Shown: in pieces, positions 8,630 through 17,900 of the stretch | How the letters are laid out: each line of letters begins with the position of its first letter | Position numbering within the stretch: position 1 is the stretch's first letter | NCBI RefSeq assembly: GCF_008001035.1 | Contig: NZ_CP042856.1 | Span: forward strand, 124,001 to 188,000 | Source of the DNA: Salinibacterium sp. dk2585 | GTDB lineage: Bacteria > Actinomycetota > Actinomycetes > Actinomycetales > Microbacteriaceae | Length of the DNA: 64,000 bases | Direction: 5' to 3' | Notes under the pieces: generated by a model | What the model was told of the DNA's origin: nothing | The model's database searches: none | What the model saw: the letters and a program-made list of their open reading frames with translations, nothing else | Made by a program: the position numbers and the translations under genes

Positions 8630-8730
8630 GGGAAATCTCCTTTGATTGCGGACATTTGGGGGCGGCGACTCGTCGTGACTCGTGCGGCCCGCGAATGAAG
8701 CGTGCCGGATGCCACCCGACAATGTCAACT

Positions 8731-8774
8731 TTTGTCTCGCTTGACGATCTATGTATATTGATCAGCGAGACAAA
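8731..8774. promoter_or_regulatory. Divergent promoter with 11-base inverted repeat (candidate IclR operator)
   Basis: TTTGTCTCGCT at 8731-8741 and AGCGAGACAAA at 8764-8774 form a perfect inverted repeat with a 22-base spacer. It lies between the divergent MFS and cupin genes. TTGTCT at 8732-8737 and TATATT at 8754-8759, 16 bases apart, can serve as -35 and -10 boxes of the rightward promoter. The IclR regulator encoded just downstream is the likely binder. Confidence 0.6.
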
Positions 8775-8790
8775 CCCTGCGAGGAGCGCG

Positions 8791-9468
8791 ATGTCAACGC
8801 CGACCATGATGCTGTTCACCGACGTGATCCCACCGTCGGCACCCCCCGTCTACCTGCCGGGGGGAGCGCGCGCGATCTACCTGCGGGAAGGGTCGGCACA
8901 CCTCGAAACCGACACGACCACGCAGTTCCTGAGCGCTGAGAGCGGCATGGTCACGGAGGGCCAGCTCACCGTGCGGGTCGGTGCCGAGGGTGCCACGATC
9001 TGGCGGTGGGAACTCGTTTCGCCTGAGCAGGCCCAGCGCTCCCAGGCGCTGCGTTCGGCGCCGGCAGCGACATCAGAGCTCGCCCTCTCGACCGAGTTCG
9101 ACCTCGACCCGCGCTTCCGGTGGCTGATGCGGCTCGACAGTGTCACATTCCCGCCCGGCGGCACCGCCTGGACCCACAACCACCAGGGTCCCGGCGTGCG
9201 CATCTGCCGCAACGGCGAGATCACGATCGAGACCGAGGGCACGCGCAACACCTACCGACCCGGCGAGGCCTGGGCGGAGAAAGGCGTGCTGCCGGTGCTG
9301 GCGCCGACGACCCCGGACGAGAGCACCACGTTCATCCGCTGCTTCCTTCTGCCGCAGCACAACCGGGGCGTCTCGTCGTTCCGCGTCGTGCTCCCGGAGG
9401 ACCGCGAAAAGCCCAACACGCAGCGCTACCACGTCTTCAGCGAGCGTCTCCTCGACACGGTTTACTAG
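8791..9468 (+). CDS. Cupin-domain protein of a meta-cleavage cluster
   Basis: This 225-residue cytoplasmic protein is built of two beta-rich halves. The second carries a cupin-like metal motif (WTHNHQGPGVRICRNGEITIE, with HNH histidines and a following glutamate region); the first half has a weaker cupin pattern. Cupins include dioxygenases, isomerases and ligand sensors, so the reaction is not settled. It is the first gene rightward of the operator repeat, with GAGGAG nine bases ahead of the ATG, and is followed by the IclR gene and three lower meta-pathway enzymes. A role in handling an aromatic or dienoate intermediate is inferred from context only. Confidence 0.7.
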   Translation: MSTPTMMLFTDVIPPSAPPVYLPGGARAIYLREGSAHLETDTTTQFLSAESGMVTEGQLTVRVGAEGATIWRWELVSPEQAQRSQALRSAPAATSELALSTEFDLDPRFRWLMRLDSVTFPPGGTAWTHNHQGPGVRICRNGEITIETEGTRNTYRPGEAWAEKGVLPVLAPTTPDESTTFIRCFLLPQHNRGVSSFRVVLPEDREKPNTQRYHVFSERLLDTVY

Positions 9469-9516
9469 ACCGATGTCGTCTCGGCAGGCGAGACGCGCTG
9501 ACACAAAGGGACTCAC

Positions 9517-10335
9517 ATGGCCACGCACACCACCGGCGTGACGGATGTCGCGGCATCTGCCTCGATCACCGCGCTCCGCATCATCGACGCGATGCTCGAA
9601 GGTTCGGGGTCGTTCGGAGTCTCGGAGATCGCAAACAAGATCGGCCTGCCGAAGGCACGCGTGCATCGACATCTGACCCAGTTGCGTGCCGCCGGGTACG
9701 TGCGGCATAGCGCGACCACCCGTCGTTACGAGCTCGGATGGCGGCTCGTGTTGCTCGGCAACCGCATCGCATCGCAATCGAGCGCTGTCACGGTCGCCCG
9801 CCCGCACATGGAGCATCTGCGCGACGAGGTGAGCCAGACGGTCGTGTTCTCGCAGGTCAACGACCAGGGTGTCGTCGTGCTCGAAGTGCTGCCCGGGCGC
9901 GCTCCGCTCGACATCCTGTTCCACCCGGGAACCCAGTTCGGCTTCAACGCGGCGGCGCAAGGGAAGATCGCCCTCGCGTTCGGCAGCGAGGAGCAGCTTG
10001 CAGCGTGGGCCGACCTGGAGCCCGAGGTGCGCACCGAACAGACCGTGACCGATCGCGAGCGCCTTGCGGAAGAAGTCGCCGTAGCACGCGAACGCGGCTG
10101 GGCTGCCGCTCCCGAGGAGACCTACCTCGGTGTCAACGCAATCGCCGCACCTGTGCTCGAAGCTGGCGGCAGCTTGCTCGGCACGCTTGCTGTGATCGGC
10201 TCGATCCACTACCTGCCCGACCCGCCAGAGCAGGCCGTCATCGACGCATTGCTCTCGGCGGCGGCCCGCCTCTCCGCTGACTTCGGCTACGAACCGGCCG
10301 ACGACGCCTCATCCCCTGAAGAAATGGATCACTGA
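9517..10335 (+). CDS. IclR-family transcriptional regulator
   Basis: This is a 272-residue protein with an N-terminal winged helix-turn-helix. It contains GSFGVSEIANKIGLPKARVH followed by LTQLRAAGYVRH, around residues 30-75. A C-terminal IclR effector-binding domain carries the characteristic GVVVLEVLPG, GFNAAAQGKIALAF and AAPVLEAGGSLLGTLAVIG segments. IclR proteins commonly control catabolism of aromatics and sense pathway intermediates. Its stop codon overlaps the tautomerase start by one base (TGATG), so it is translated with the enzymes it probably regulates. The paired repeat upstream of the cupin gene is the likely target. Confidence 0.92.
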   Translation: MATHTTGVTDVAASASITALRIIDAMLEGSGSFGVSEIANKIGLPKARVHRHLTQLRAAGYVRHSATTRRYELGWRLVLLGNRIASQSSAVTVARPHMEHLRDEVSQTVVFSQVNDQGVVVLEVLPGRAPLDILFHPGTQFGFNAAAQGKIALAFGSEEQLAAWADLEPEVRTEQTVTDRERLAEEVAVARERGWAAAPEETYLGVNAIAAPVLEAGGSLLGTLAVIGSIHYLPDPPEQAVIDALLSAAARLSADFGYEPADDASSPEEMDH

Positions 10336-10523
10336 TGCCCATCGTCCAGATCACCCTCGTGAAGGGTCGCGACCGTGCGGTCGTGCAGAACTGCATAAAG
10401 CAGGTCGCCCAGGCGGTCGCCGACACCCTCGACGCGCCGCTCGACAGCATCCGTGTTGCCGTCACGGAGTGCGAACCGGAGCTCTTCGCCGTCGGCGCGA
10501 CCCTCAAGAGCGAGACGAAGTGA
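10335..10523 (+). CDS. 4-oxalocrotonate tautomerase family enzyme
   Basis: This 62-residue protein has the hallmark length of the 4-oxalocrotonate tautomerase family. It begins MPIVQITLVKGR, which leaves Pro as the N-terminal catalytic base after Met removal, and has the conserved Arg at residue 12 counting Met. These hexameric enzymes interconvert 2-hydroxymuconate and 2-oxo-3-hexenedioate in meta-cleavage of catechols. It is placed between the IclR regulator and a hydratase with TGATG overlaps on both sides, which strongly supports this pathway role. Confidence 0.92.
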   Translation: MPIVQITLVKGRDRAVVQNCIKQVAQAVADTLDAPLDSIRVAVTECEPELFAVGATLKSETK

Positions 10524-11323
10524 TGGGCACAGCGGATGCCGCGGCCCGCCTCCTCGACGCCTATGAGAGCCTCGAACCGCTCGCCCCGATCGCGGACGAC
10601 TTCGGCGGCGACATCTCGCTCGCCTATGCGATCCAGCAGCATCAGCTCGAGACCCGCCTGGCGGAGGGCCGCGCGGTCAAGGGGCACAAGGTCGGTTTGA
10701 CCTCGCGAGCGATGCAGCACCAGCTCGGCGTGAGTGAGCCCGACTACGGGTTCCTGCTCGATGACATGTTCCTGCTCGACTCGCAGCCGGTGCCGACGGG
10801 ATACTTCATCGCGCCGAAGGTTGAGCCCGAAATCGCGCTCGTGCTTGGGTCACCGCTTTCGGGTCCCGGTGTGACAGCGGCGGATGCCCTCCGTGCCATC
10901 GACTTCGCCCTGGCGTCCCTCGAGATCATCGACTCGCGCATCGCAGACTGGGAGATCTCCCTCTTCGACACCATCGCCGACAATGCGAGCTCGGGCGCGG
11001 TGGTTCTTGGCACAAAGCCCGTACGGCTGGATGCCATCGACTTGGCGGGTGCAGGATGCGTTCTGCATAAGAACGGCGCGGTCGTCGGAAGCGGTGCCGG
11101 TGCTGCCGTGCTCGGCTCGCCGGTCAATGCCCTCGTGTGGCTCGCCAACACGCTTGGTCGTCTTGGCGTCACCCTCGAGGCTGGTTCGGTCATCATGCCG
11201 GGCAGCCTCTGCGGTGCCGTCGAGGTCGCGCCCGGTGACACCGTCTCGGCGACCTTCGCCGGGCTTGGGACGGTCACGACTCGCTTCGCTCCTGTTTCGA
11301 CCGTGTCGGGAGGCACCGAATGA
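10523..11323 (+). CDS. 2-keto-4-pentenoate (2-hydroxypenta-2,4-dienoate) hydratase family protein
   Basis: This 266-residue protein belongs to the hydratase/decarboxylase family. Conserved segments include VKGHKVGLTSRAMQHQLGV, the metal-site pattern PKVEPEIALVLG (Glu-x-Glu) and DTIADNASSGAVVLG. It probably adds water to 2-hydroxypenta-2,4-dienoate to give 4-hydroxy-2-oxovalerate, as in the DmpE/XylJ/MhpD group. It is a paralogue of the next gene, and the hydratase versus decarboxylase assignment of the pair rests on subfamily resemblance. The ATG was chosen for the one-base overlap with the tautomerase stop. It overlaps the next start by four bases (ATGA). Confidence 0.85.
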   Translation: MGTADAAARLLDAYESLEPLAPIADDFGGDISLAYAIQQHQLETRLAEGRAVKGHKVGLTSRAMQHQLGVSEPDYGFLLDDMFLLDSQPVPTGYFIAPKVEPEIALVLGSPLSGPGVTAADALRAIDFALASLEIIDSRIADWEISLFDTIADNASSGAVVLGTKPVRLDAIDLAGAGCVLHKNGAVVGSGAGAAVLGSPVNALVWLANTLGRLGVTLEAGSVIMPGSLCGAVEVAPGDTVSATFAGLGTVTTRFAPVSTVSGGTE

Positions 11324-12099
11324 CTGACTGGACCATCGACCGCGCCGCCCGCCACCTTCTCGACGCGGAGGCGGAGCGCCGCGACATCACCCGCATCACC
11401 GATGAGTGGGCCGAGCTCGACATCCCGACCGGATATCAGGTGCAGGATGCGGTCATCGACGACAAGGTTGCCAACGGCCATACGGTGGTCGGTGTCAAGC
11501 TGGGACTCACCTCGCGGGCGAAGCAGCTCCGGATGGGCATTGACTCGCCCCTTACGGCCGTCATCACCGACCGCATGTACCTCGAAGCGGGCGTGCCGGT
11601 TGACCTCGAACGCTTCATCCACCCACGCATCGAACCGGAGATCGTCTTCACGATGAAGGCAGACCTTGTGGGGCCGGGTGTGACTGTGGCGAGCGCGATG
11701 GCCGCCGTGGGTACGGTGCACGCGGGCTTCGAGATCATCGACAGCCGCTACCGCGACTTCAGTTTCGCGATGCCCGACGTGATCGCGGACAACGCCTCAT
11801 CGGCCGGCTACTACATCGGCGGCACGGCGCTCGATCCCCGCGACATCGACCTAGCGCTGGAGGCCTGTGTGCTGCGCGTCAACGGGGAGGTCGTCGACAC
11901 TGCGACGGGCGCCGCCGTGCAGGGCCACCCCGGCGAGGCGCTCGCCCTCGCGGCGAACTCGCTCGCAGCCCGCGGCAAGCACATTCGTGCGGGCGACATT
12001 GTGCTGACGGGCGGCCTCACTGACGCAGTCTTCGTCAACCAGGGCGACCAGATCTCGGCATCGTTCACGCACCTCGGGTCGATTGTGGTTGGAACATAG
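11320..12099 (+). CDS. 4-oxalocrotonate (2-oxo-3-hexenedioate) decarboxylase
   Basis: This 259-residue protein of the same family as the preceding hydratase resembles the DmpH/XylI decarboxylases. It has YQVQDAVIDDKVANG, VVGVKLGLTSRAKQLRMGID, the metal-ligand pair in HPRIEPEIVF and DVIADNASSAGYYIGG. In the meta pathway it converts 2-oxo-3-hexenedioate to 2-hydroxypenta-2,4-dienoate and works in a complex with the hydratase, whose gene overlaps it. It is the last gene of the operon. The semialdehyde dehydrogenase, aldolase and acylating acetaldehyde dehydrogenase usually found with it are absent from the window. Confidence 0.88.
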   Translation: MTDWTIDRAARHLLDAEAERRDITRITDEWAELDIPTGYQVQDAVIDDKVANGHTVVGVKLGLTSRAKQLRMGIDSPLTAVITDRMYLEAGVPVDLERFIHPRIEPEIVFTMKADLVGPGVTVASAMAAVGTVHAGFEIIDSRYRDFSFAMPDVIADNASSAGYYIGGTALDPRDIDLALEACVLRVNGEVVDTATGAAVQGHPGEALALAANSLAARGKHIRAGDIVLTGGLTDAVFVNQGDQISASFTHLGSIVVGT

Positions 12100-12149
12100 G
12101 GACCGTTCGTCGATTCCGAGCGCGTGCCGTCACACGCCGCGCCCCCGCC

Positions 12150-13151
12150 TCACTCCGCCAGCACGACGACCTTGCCGACGGTGTGCCCGGCATCCACGTG
12201 CCTGAGGGCGTCGTCGGCTTCGTGCATCGGGTACTCCCGCTCGACCACGGGCATGAGCTTGCCGTCGGCGACGAGCTGCACGAGCTCGGCAAGCACCTCC
12301 CGTTTCGGCATCGCCGTGAGGGCCTTGAGCTTTCGCGGCGACCCGATGGAACGCGCACCGGCCTGCAGGATGCGCCCCATCGGCCCGAACACGCGACCGC
12401 CGGTGCCGGCGATCATGGAGAGCGCGCCGCCCTCACGCAGGCGCCGCTGCAGCGTCGGTAGGGGTGTCGTGCCGACGATGTCGATGATCTGGTCGAAGCT
12501 TGCGGCGTCGAAGGCGGCGAGGTCGGTGCTGCGGGAGTCGAAGGTGCGCGCGGCGCCGAGTGCCTCCACGAGGGCGCTGTTGCGCGGGCCGCAGAGTGCC
12601 CACACCTCCGCTCCGCGCAGGGCTGCGAGTTGCACGGCGAAGGTACCGACCCCGCCGGATGCCCCGATCACGAGCACCCGCGAACCGGCCCGCACCCCAG
12701 TGCTCTCGAGCGCCTGCCAGGCGGTGCCGCCCGCGATGGGCAGGGTCGAGGCGAGGGCTGCGGACACCGTTGCGGGACGCCGCACCAAGCGCTTGACCGG
12801 TGCGATGACGTAGGGCGCGAGGCCGCCGCCGGGGAGTTGGCCGACAACCTCGTCGCCCACACTCCAGTCGTCGACGCCCGGACCGGTCGAGATCACGGTG
12901 CCGGAGACATCCATGCCTCGAACGCCCACGCGCGGACGTCGCAGGCCGAAGACGGCGCGCACCAGCATCGGGTCGCCGCGCATGACACGGATGTCGCCGG
13001 CGTTGATGCTCGTGGCGCACACCTTGAGCAGCACTTCGCCCTTGGCCGGCGCGGGCACGTCGATCGTTCTGCTTTCGACTGTCTCGGGGCCGCCGTAATG
13101 GTGCTGTGCCCAGGCGGTCATGGTGGTGGGGGCGGTGGCCTGGGCATTCAT
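12150..13151 (-). CDS. Zinc-independent NADPH:quinone oxidoreductase-like MDR protein
   Basis: This 333-residue medium-chain dehydrogenase/reductase has an N-terminal GroES-like domain. A Rossmann domain follows, with the nucleotide-binding motif [18 protein letters not shown] near residue 160. The cysteine and histidine zinc ligands of alcohol dehydrogenases are missing, as in quinone oxidoreductases and zeta-crystallins. It probably reduces quinones or enones with NADPH. It is the last gene of a three-gene leftward operon with an integral membrane protein and an XRE regulator; its start overlaps the regulator's stop by four bases. The substrate is unknown. Confidence 0.85.
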   Translation of the reverse strand: MNAQATAPTTMTAWAQHHYGGPETVESRTIDVPAPAKGEVLLKVCATSINAGDIRVMRGDPMLVRAVFGLRRPRVGVRGMDVSGTVISTGPGVDDWSVGDEVVGQLPGGGLAPYVIAPVKRLVRRPATVSAALASTLPIAGGTAWQALESTGVRAGSRVLVIGASGGVGTFAVQLAALRGAEVWALCGPRNSALVEALGAARTFDSRSTDLAAFDAASFDQIIDIVGTTPLPTLQRRLREGGALSMIAGTGGRVFGPMGRILQAGARSIGSPRKLKALTAMPKREVLAELVQLVADGKLMPVVEREYPMHEADDALRHVDAGHTVGKVVVLAE

Positions 13152-13384
13152 TGCTGGTCCTCCGTGCTTGTCGGGTACTGGAATACGTCGTCGAGGCCGA
13201 CCCCGAAGACGCGGGAGATCTGGAACGCGAGCTCAAGTGAGGGCGAATACTTGCCCTGCTCGATTGCGATGAGGGTCTGCCGTGTGACGCCGACCCGGCG
13301 CGCGAGCTCGGCCTGCGTCATATCGCCGTGGTGGGCTCGGAGGACTCGGATGCTGTTGGTCACCCGGGTCGGCTTGCCGCCCAT
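13148..13384 (-). CDS. XRE-family helix-turn-helix regulator
   Basis: This is a 78-residue single-domain regulator of the Cro/CI type. The helix-turn-helix reads [21 protein letters not shown] and is followed by the [20 protein letters not shown] segment typical of small XRE proteins. The length is normal for the subgroup that pairs with a membrane protein. The ATG was chosen because it overlaps the stop of the upstream membrane protein gene; longer in-frame starts lie within that gene. Autoregulation through GATGTAAA repeats in the operon promoter is likely. Confidence 0.9.
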   Translation of the reverse strand: MGGKPTRVTNSIRVLRAHHGDMTQAELARRVGVTRQTLIAIEQGKYSPSLELAFQISRVFGVGLDDVFQYPTSTEDQQ

Positions 13385-13815
13385 CAGAAACCCCGCCGAT
13401 AGGCGATGACGCGGGTGAGGCCGCCGAGCAGGGCGGAGAGCATGAACCCCGCGAAGAGCACATTGCCGATCCAGAATCGCTCCGCCTCGAGCATCACGAG
13501 GGCGAGCGCCCCAACCCCGCCGAGCACCAGGAACGCCTGCCCGACCCGGTCGCCGAGCCATCCGATCTCGCGGTCACGCTGGTCGGAGGCGGATGCGTCG
13601 TCGCGGTTCACCATGCCCGCGACAATGCCCCACAGGATGCTGACCACGATCGAAGCGACGATGGCGCCGCCGATCGTCCACAGCATGGGGGCGATCCACT
13701 CGATCTCGCCGATCGCTCGCGTCGCGAGCTGCGGCAACACGATGGCGAGGTACACGATGCCGCCGGCAAGACTGGCGATCATCTGCGACCAGGTGATGCG
13801 TTCGATGTACCCCAC
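13384..13815 (-). CDS. Four-helix integral membrane protein of unknown function
   Basis: This 143-residue protein has four hydrophobic stretches (about residues 13-33, 43-65, 88-107 and 115-135). They are separated by a polar, acidic loop around [14 protein letters not shown]. It resembles the small membrane proteins often encoded directly upstream of a minimal XRE regulator in Gram-positive bacteria. No catalytic residues stand out. It is the first gene of the operon and overlaps the regulator by one base. Its cellular role is not known. Confidence 0.75.
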   Translation of the reverse strand: MGYIERITWSQMIASLAGGIVYLAIVLPQLATRAIGEIEWIAPMLWTIGGAIVASIVVSILWGIVAGMVNRDDASASDQRDREIGWLGDRVGQAFLVLGGVGALALVMLEAERFWIGNVLFAGFMLSALLGGLTRVIAYRRGF

Positions 13816-13841
13816 GATGACCCTCCGGATGTCTAACTTTC

Positions 13842-13896
13842 TTTACATCAGGAAGCATGCACCGTCGCGGAGCGCGTGTCAACAATTTTTTACATC
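13842..13896 (-). promoter_or_regulatory. Promoter of the XRE operon with GATGTAAA direct repeats
   Basis: On the minus strand, GATGTAAA occurs at 13889-13896 and again at 13842-13849, 47 bases apart. Between them lies TTGACA (13877-13882 read on the minus strand), a good -35 box for the leftward operon starting at 13815. The -10 box is weak. One repeat sits just upstream of -35 and the other near the expected start site, consistent with repression by the XRE protein. Confidence 0.5.
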
Positions 13897-14064
13897 TTGC
13901 CGCTGCTGTGAGCGAGTCACCTGGTGGCCGTTCAGGATGACTCAGCACATCGCAGCCCAGCCATTGACGTCGCGGCCGATCGCACTATGGTGGGCCCCGA
14001 GAGCAGCCCCGTGCTACTCCCGCAATCCCTTCACCGCTCGACACAGAGACTAGGGAGCGACGAC

Positions 14065-14871
14065 ATGAGTGACCCACGCCCGGAGCCAGCCTTCGAACCG
14101 ACCCCGCTTGAGCATGCGCCCTCGCCGAGCTCGCGGGGTCCCTCCACTCTTGCGGCTCTCGTCGCGGAGTTCCTCGGCACGTTCCTCCTGGTCCTGGGCG
14201 GTGTTGGCTCAGCCGTGTTCGCCGCGACATTCGGCCTCAGCGAGAACGGCACCCCACTTGGGATCGGTTTCGCGGGTGTCTCCCTCGCGTTCGGCCTCAC
14301 GGTCGTCGCCGGCGCCTACGCCTTCGGGCCGATCTCGGGCGGGCACTTCAACCCGGCCGTCACGCTCGGCCTCGCAGCGGCGGGGCGCTTCCCGTGGCGC
14401 GGCACGATCGGATACATCGTCGCCCAGATCCTCGGCGGCGCGGTCGCGACGAGCATCATCGCACTTATCGGCTCCTCGGCCGAAGGTTGGTTCGACAGTG
14501 CCAGGGAGGGTGGCTTCGCGAGTAACGGCTGGGGTGAACTCTCCCCGGGGGGCTTCGGCATCGGGGGTGCGATCGGTGTCGAGATCGTCTTCACGGCCGT
14601 GTTCCTCTTCGTCATCCTCGGGGTGACGCACCGCACGCGCGGTAATCCCCTCATCGCCGGTCTCGTGATCGGGCTCACCCTGACGCTCATCCACCTCGTG
14701 ACGATCCCTGTCGACAACACCTCGGTGAACCCCGCGCGCTCGATCGCCGCCGCAATCTACGGGGGTGCTGAGCCGCTCGCACAGCTCTGGGTCTTCATCG
14801 TGTTCCCGATCATCGGCGCCCTCGCGGCGGGGGTGCTCCATCGACTGATCTTCGACCGGCAGGGCGACTAG
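14065..14871 (+). CDS. Aquaporin / MIP-family channel
   Basis: This 268-residue channel protein has both pore-forming NPA boxes, SGGHFNPAVT in the first half and TSVNPARS in the second. They are set in six hydrophobic helices arranged as an inverted repeat. A longer than usual, proline-rich N-terminal tail (about 35 residues) precedes the first helix. The residues around the second NPA fit water-selective AqpZ types better than glycerol facilitators, but selectivity is not certain. The ATG follows a GGGAG site; longer starts in the same frame lack one. It stands alone, convergent with the surface protein gene that follows. Confidence 0.9.
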   Translation: MSDPRPEPAFEPTPLEHAPSPSSRGPSTLAALVAEFLGTFLLVLGGVGSAVFAATFGLSENGTPLGIGFAGVSLAFGLTVVAGAYAFGPISGGHFNPAVTLGLAAAGRFPWRGTIGYIVAQILGGAVATSIIALIGSSAEGWFDSAREGGFASNGWGELSPGGFGIGGAIGVEIVFTAVFLFVILGVTHRTRGNPLIAGLVIGLTLTLIHLVTIPVDNTSVNPARSIAAAIYGGAEPLAQLWVFIVFPIIGALAAGVLHRLIFDRQGD

Positions 14872-14907
14872 CCGAAAGCGGAGCCCTTCGACACCCAATG
14901 GGAAAGT

Positions 14908-17900
14908 TCACGCCCGTCGCTTCACACGCCACACGAGCAGCGCGAGTCCGCCGAGGATGAGCAGCACCGCAGCGGTCGCCATCGCGGGTGCCGCGACCGC
15001 GCCCGTCACGGGCAGCACATCCTGGTCGCCGTCGCCGTCGCTGTCGCCGTCGCCGGGCCCCACCGGGTCGACGGGGTCTACCGGGCCCGCGGCCGTCACG
15101 CCGTAGAGGCTGAAGGAGGTCGCCGTGAAGCGCACGCTGCCCCCGTCCACCGTGGCGGCGATCCGCTCTAGCGTGCCGTCGGCGAGTTCGTGGATGACCC
15201 CGATCTGCTTCCAGTCGGCGAGCGACAGCGACGTGAATGTCACGGTGACCGGGTTCGTGGGGTGCCACGGGTCGCCCGTGAGCGTGTCGATGAAGTCGAG
15301 GTCGTAGAGCGCGAGCGGCACGCGATTGTCGGGCTTGAGCTTCGCGAGGATGTCACGGACGACCTCCGGGGATCCGTCGACGGTCCTCGGGGTCACGACC
15401 AGTCGGAGGTTCCAGTTGGCTGCGAGTTCGCCGCTCGAGGCCTCAACATTGGCATCGCTCCGGTTCACGGCTCCCGCCTGCGACTGCGCCGTCTCGAGTG
15501 CCGCGACCACGGGTGATGGCAGGTGGCCGCGCTCGGCGAGCGTGAGGCGCGCGTAGGCATTCGTGACGTCGGCGACGTCGTCGGCATCCGCCCGCGTGGC
15601 GATCGGGTTGGGCAGGGCGAGGATGCGCGCCCACACCTCCCGCACGTCGGCCGTCGGCACGATCGTCATCGTGCCGGGGACGAATGTGAACGCGTAGTTG
15701 GGGTTCGACAGGTCGAGGGTGCCCTGCGTGATCGGGTAGGTGCCGACCTCGATGCCCGCGTGAGTGAGTGCGCCGGTGAGCGCATCCCCCGGGAGGATCG
15801 CTGGGGTCGCATCCCAGTCGAGTGACGGGTCGGGGGCGCCGACCTCCTTCACCTCGTCGTCGGCCGTGATCGTGACGGCGAGCGGATCGATCGCAAACCG
15901 TACGACGAGTGACCCGGTGTAGGCGCGCTGACCCGTGATGGTGACGCTGCCGCCATCGGCAACCGTCGTATTCGTCCCGTAGTCGACGACATAGTCGCCC
16001 GGCTGAAGGACCGTCGAGTCGGGCAGCGTCACCGATGCGATGCCGGGTCGGATGGGGGAGCCGTTGTACACGAAGGGGCCGGGGCCCGCGAGCTCGGCGG
16101 TCGCGGTGCTCAGGTCGATGGGGGTTGGCGTGATGCCGTCGTCGGGAACGACCGTCGTCGAGGCCGAGCTGGTCGCGGCATCGTATCGGCCATCGGCCGC
16201 CATGGTGGCGGTGACCGTCACTGGCCCGACGGCGTGCGCGGTGAGCGCTCCGCTCGCCGAAACGGTTGCGACCGAGGCATCCGATGTGGCGTATGTGACG
16301 GCACCCGTGCCGCTGCCGCCCGACACCCACAGTTGGGCCGTCTCACCGACCTCGATCTCGATGGGCACACCGCCGAGGGTGATGCTCTGCTCCTGCAGCG
16401 CGACCGTGACGGTGACGGGAGCGGACTCGACGGGCTGGTTGACGGCATCCCCCGCGTACCGTGCGACGAGGGTGTGGGTGCCGACGCCGAGTCCGGTGAG
16501 GGTGAAGGTCGAGACGCCGTTGCGGATGGTGTCGGATGCGACGGCGGTGCCGTCGACACGCAGCTCGATGTTGCTGCCGCTCGGCGGGAGGGCGGGCGAG
16601 CCGAGCGTGGCGGTCACGGTGACGTCCTCAGCCGCGGGGATGGGCCCGGTCGCGTTGGTTGCGAGGGTGAGGGTTGTCGCGACCTGGACGACCACGGGGG
16701 GCGATTGGAGCCATTCGGCGTACGCGCTTGCGCTCACGGCGACGCGGAGGTCGCGCGCCTGGTCAGCGGTGGTGACGACGTAGCGCGCGCCCGTCGCTCC
16801 GGGGATCGGGTCGGCGTCGCGGTACCACTGGTGCGCGAGCGTACCGAGTGGGGCGGGCGACGTGATGCCCGAGGTGTCCGCTGAGAGTGTCACGCCGACG
16901 TGGGGGTCGCCCGTGATGGCGACGGATCCGGTGATGCGGGGCATGACGCGAATGGTCGTCGTGGCGGTCGAGCGCTCCTCCGGGTAGCCGTAGCTCTTTC
17001 CGGGGGTGCCCGACGTGAACTCGGCCGTGATTGTGTGGGTCCCGCGCGCGAGTGTGGGCATAGGCGGGTCCAGCGTGTACACGGCGTAGCCCCAGCCGCT
17101 CGTCCAGAAGGCGTCGGCCGTCGAGTAGGTGCCGACGGTCACGCCGTCGACGGCGACCCGGATGGTGCCCGACACGAGCGTTCCGGCCCTCGGGCCGGTC
17201 GCGACCTGGGGTTGGAAACGGATGACCGGAGAGCCGTTCACCCCGAGCGTCTCGGGTGCCGTCATGGTCACGGCGGTCGCCTCCGGGATGACGACGCGCA
17301 CGGTGTTTTTCGCCGCGATGGGACCGCGGTAGTCGGCGAAGGATGCCGGTGCCGTGCCGACGTCGTTGACGTGCGTCACGCCGGGAAGTGACGAGGACAC
17401 CCAACTCGCCCCGAAACTCCCGCCACCGCCGCCACTGTTGCTGATGGCGCGCCACGACCGGTCGGCGCCGCCGCCGCCGACGCCGCTCCACGGCCAGCCT
17501 CCGCCGCCGCCGCCACCACCACCACCGGCGGAACCGTTTTCGGCGTCCGTGCCGTGTTCGAGCATGCCGTAGACGCGGAAGCCGCCGGCGCCGGCGCCGG
17601 GGTTGCTGCCCTTGCCGTTTTCGCCGTGCTCGAATGGGCCGACCGGTGATCCGCCGCTGCCACCTTCGCCGTGCCCGATGCCCTTGCCGCCGCCGCCGCC
17701 GGCGCCGCCGCCACCGCCTGCGACGGCCGCAAGCGCGCCGTTCACGAGCAGTGCGGCGGCGCCGCCCCCGCCGCCGCCGTCTTTGCCGTCGAGGCTGCCC
17801 TTGCCTCCGTTGCTGCCGGGACGGTAGCCGGAGCCTCCGGTTCTCCCGTTCCCCGAGAGTCCTGCGTGGAGCGTGAGGATGTCGCCGGCCGCCACATCGA

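Noticed and set aside
17440-17830. Triplet repeats as a possible microsatellite or non-coding repeat
   Set aside because: They encode the glycine-rich head of an exported protein in frame, so they are coding low complexity.
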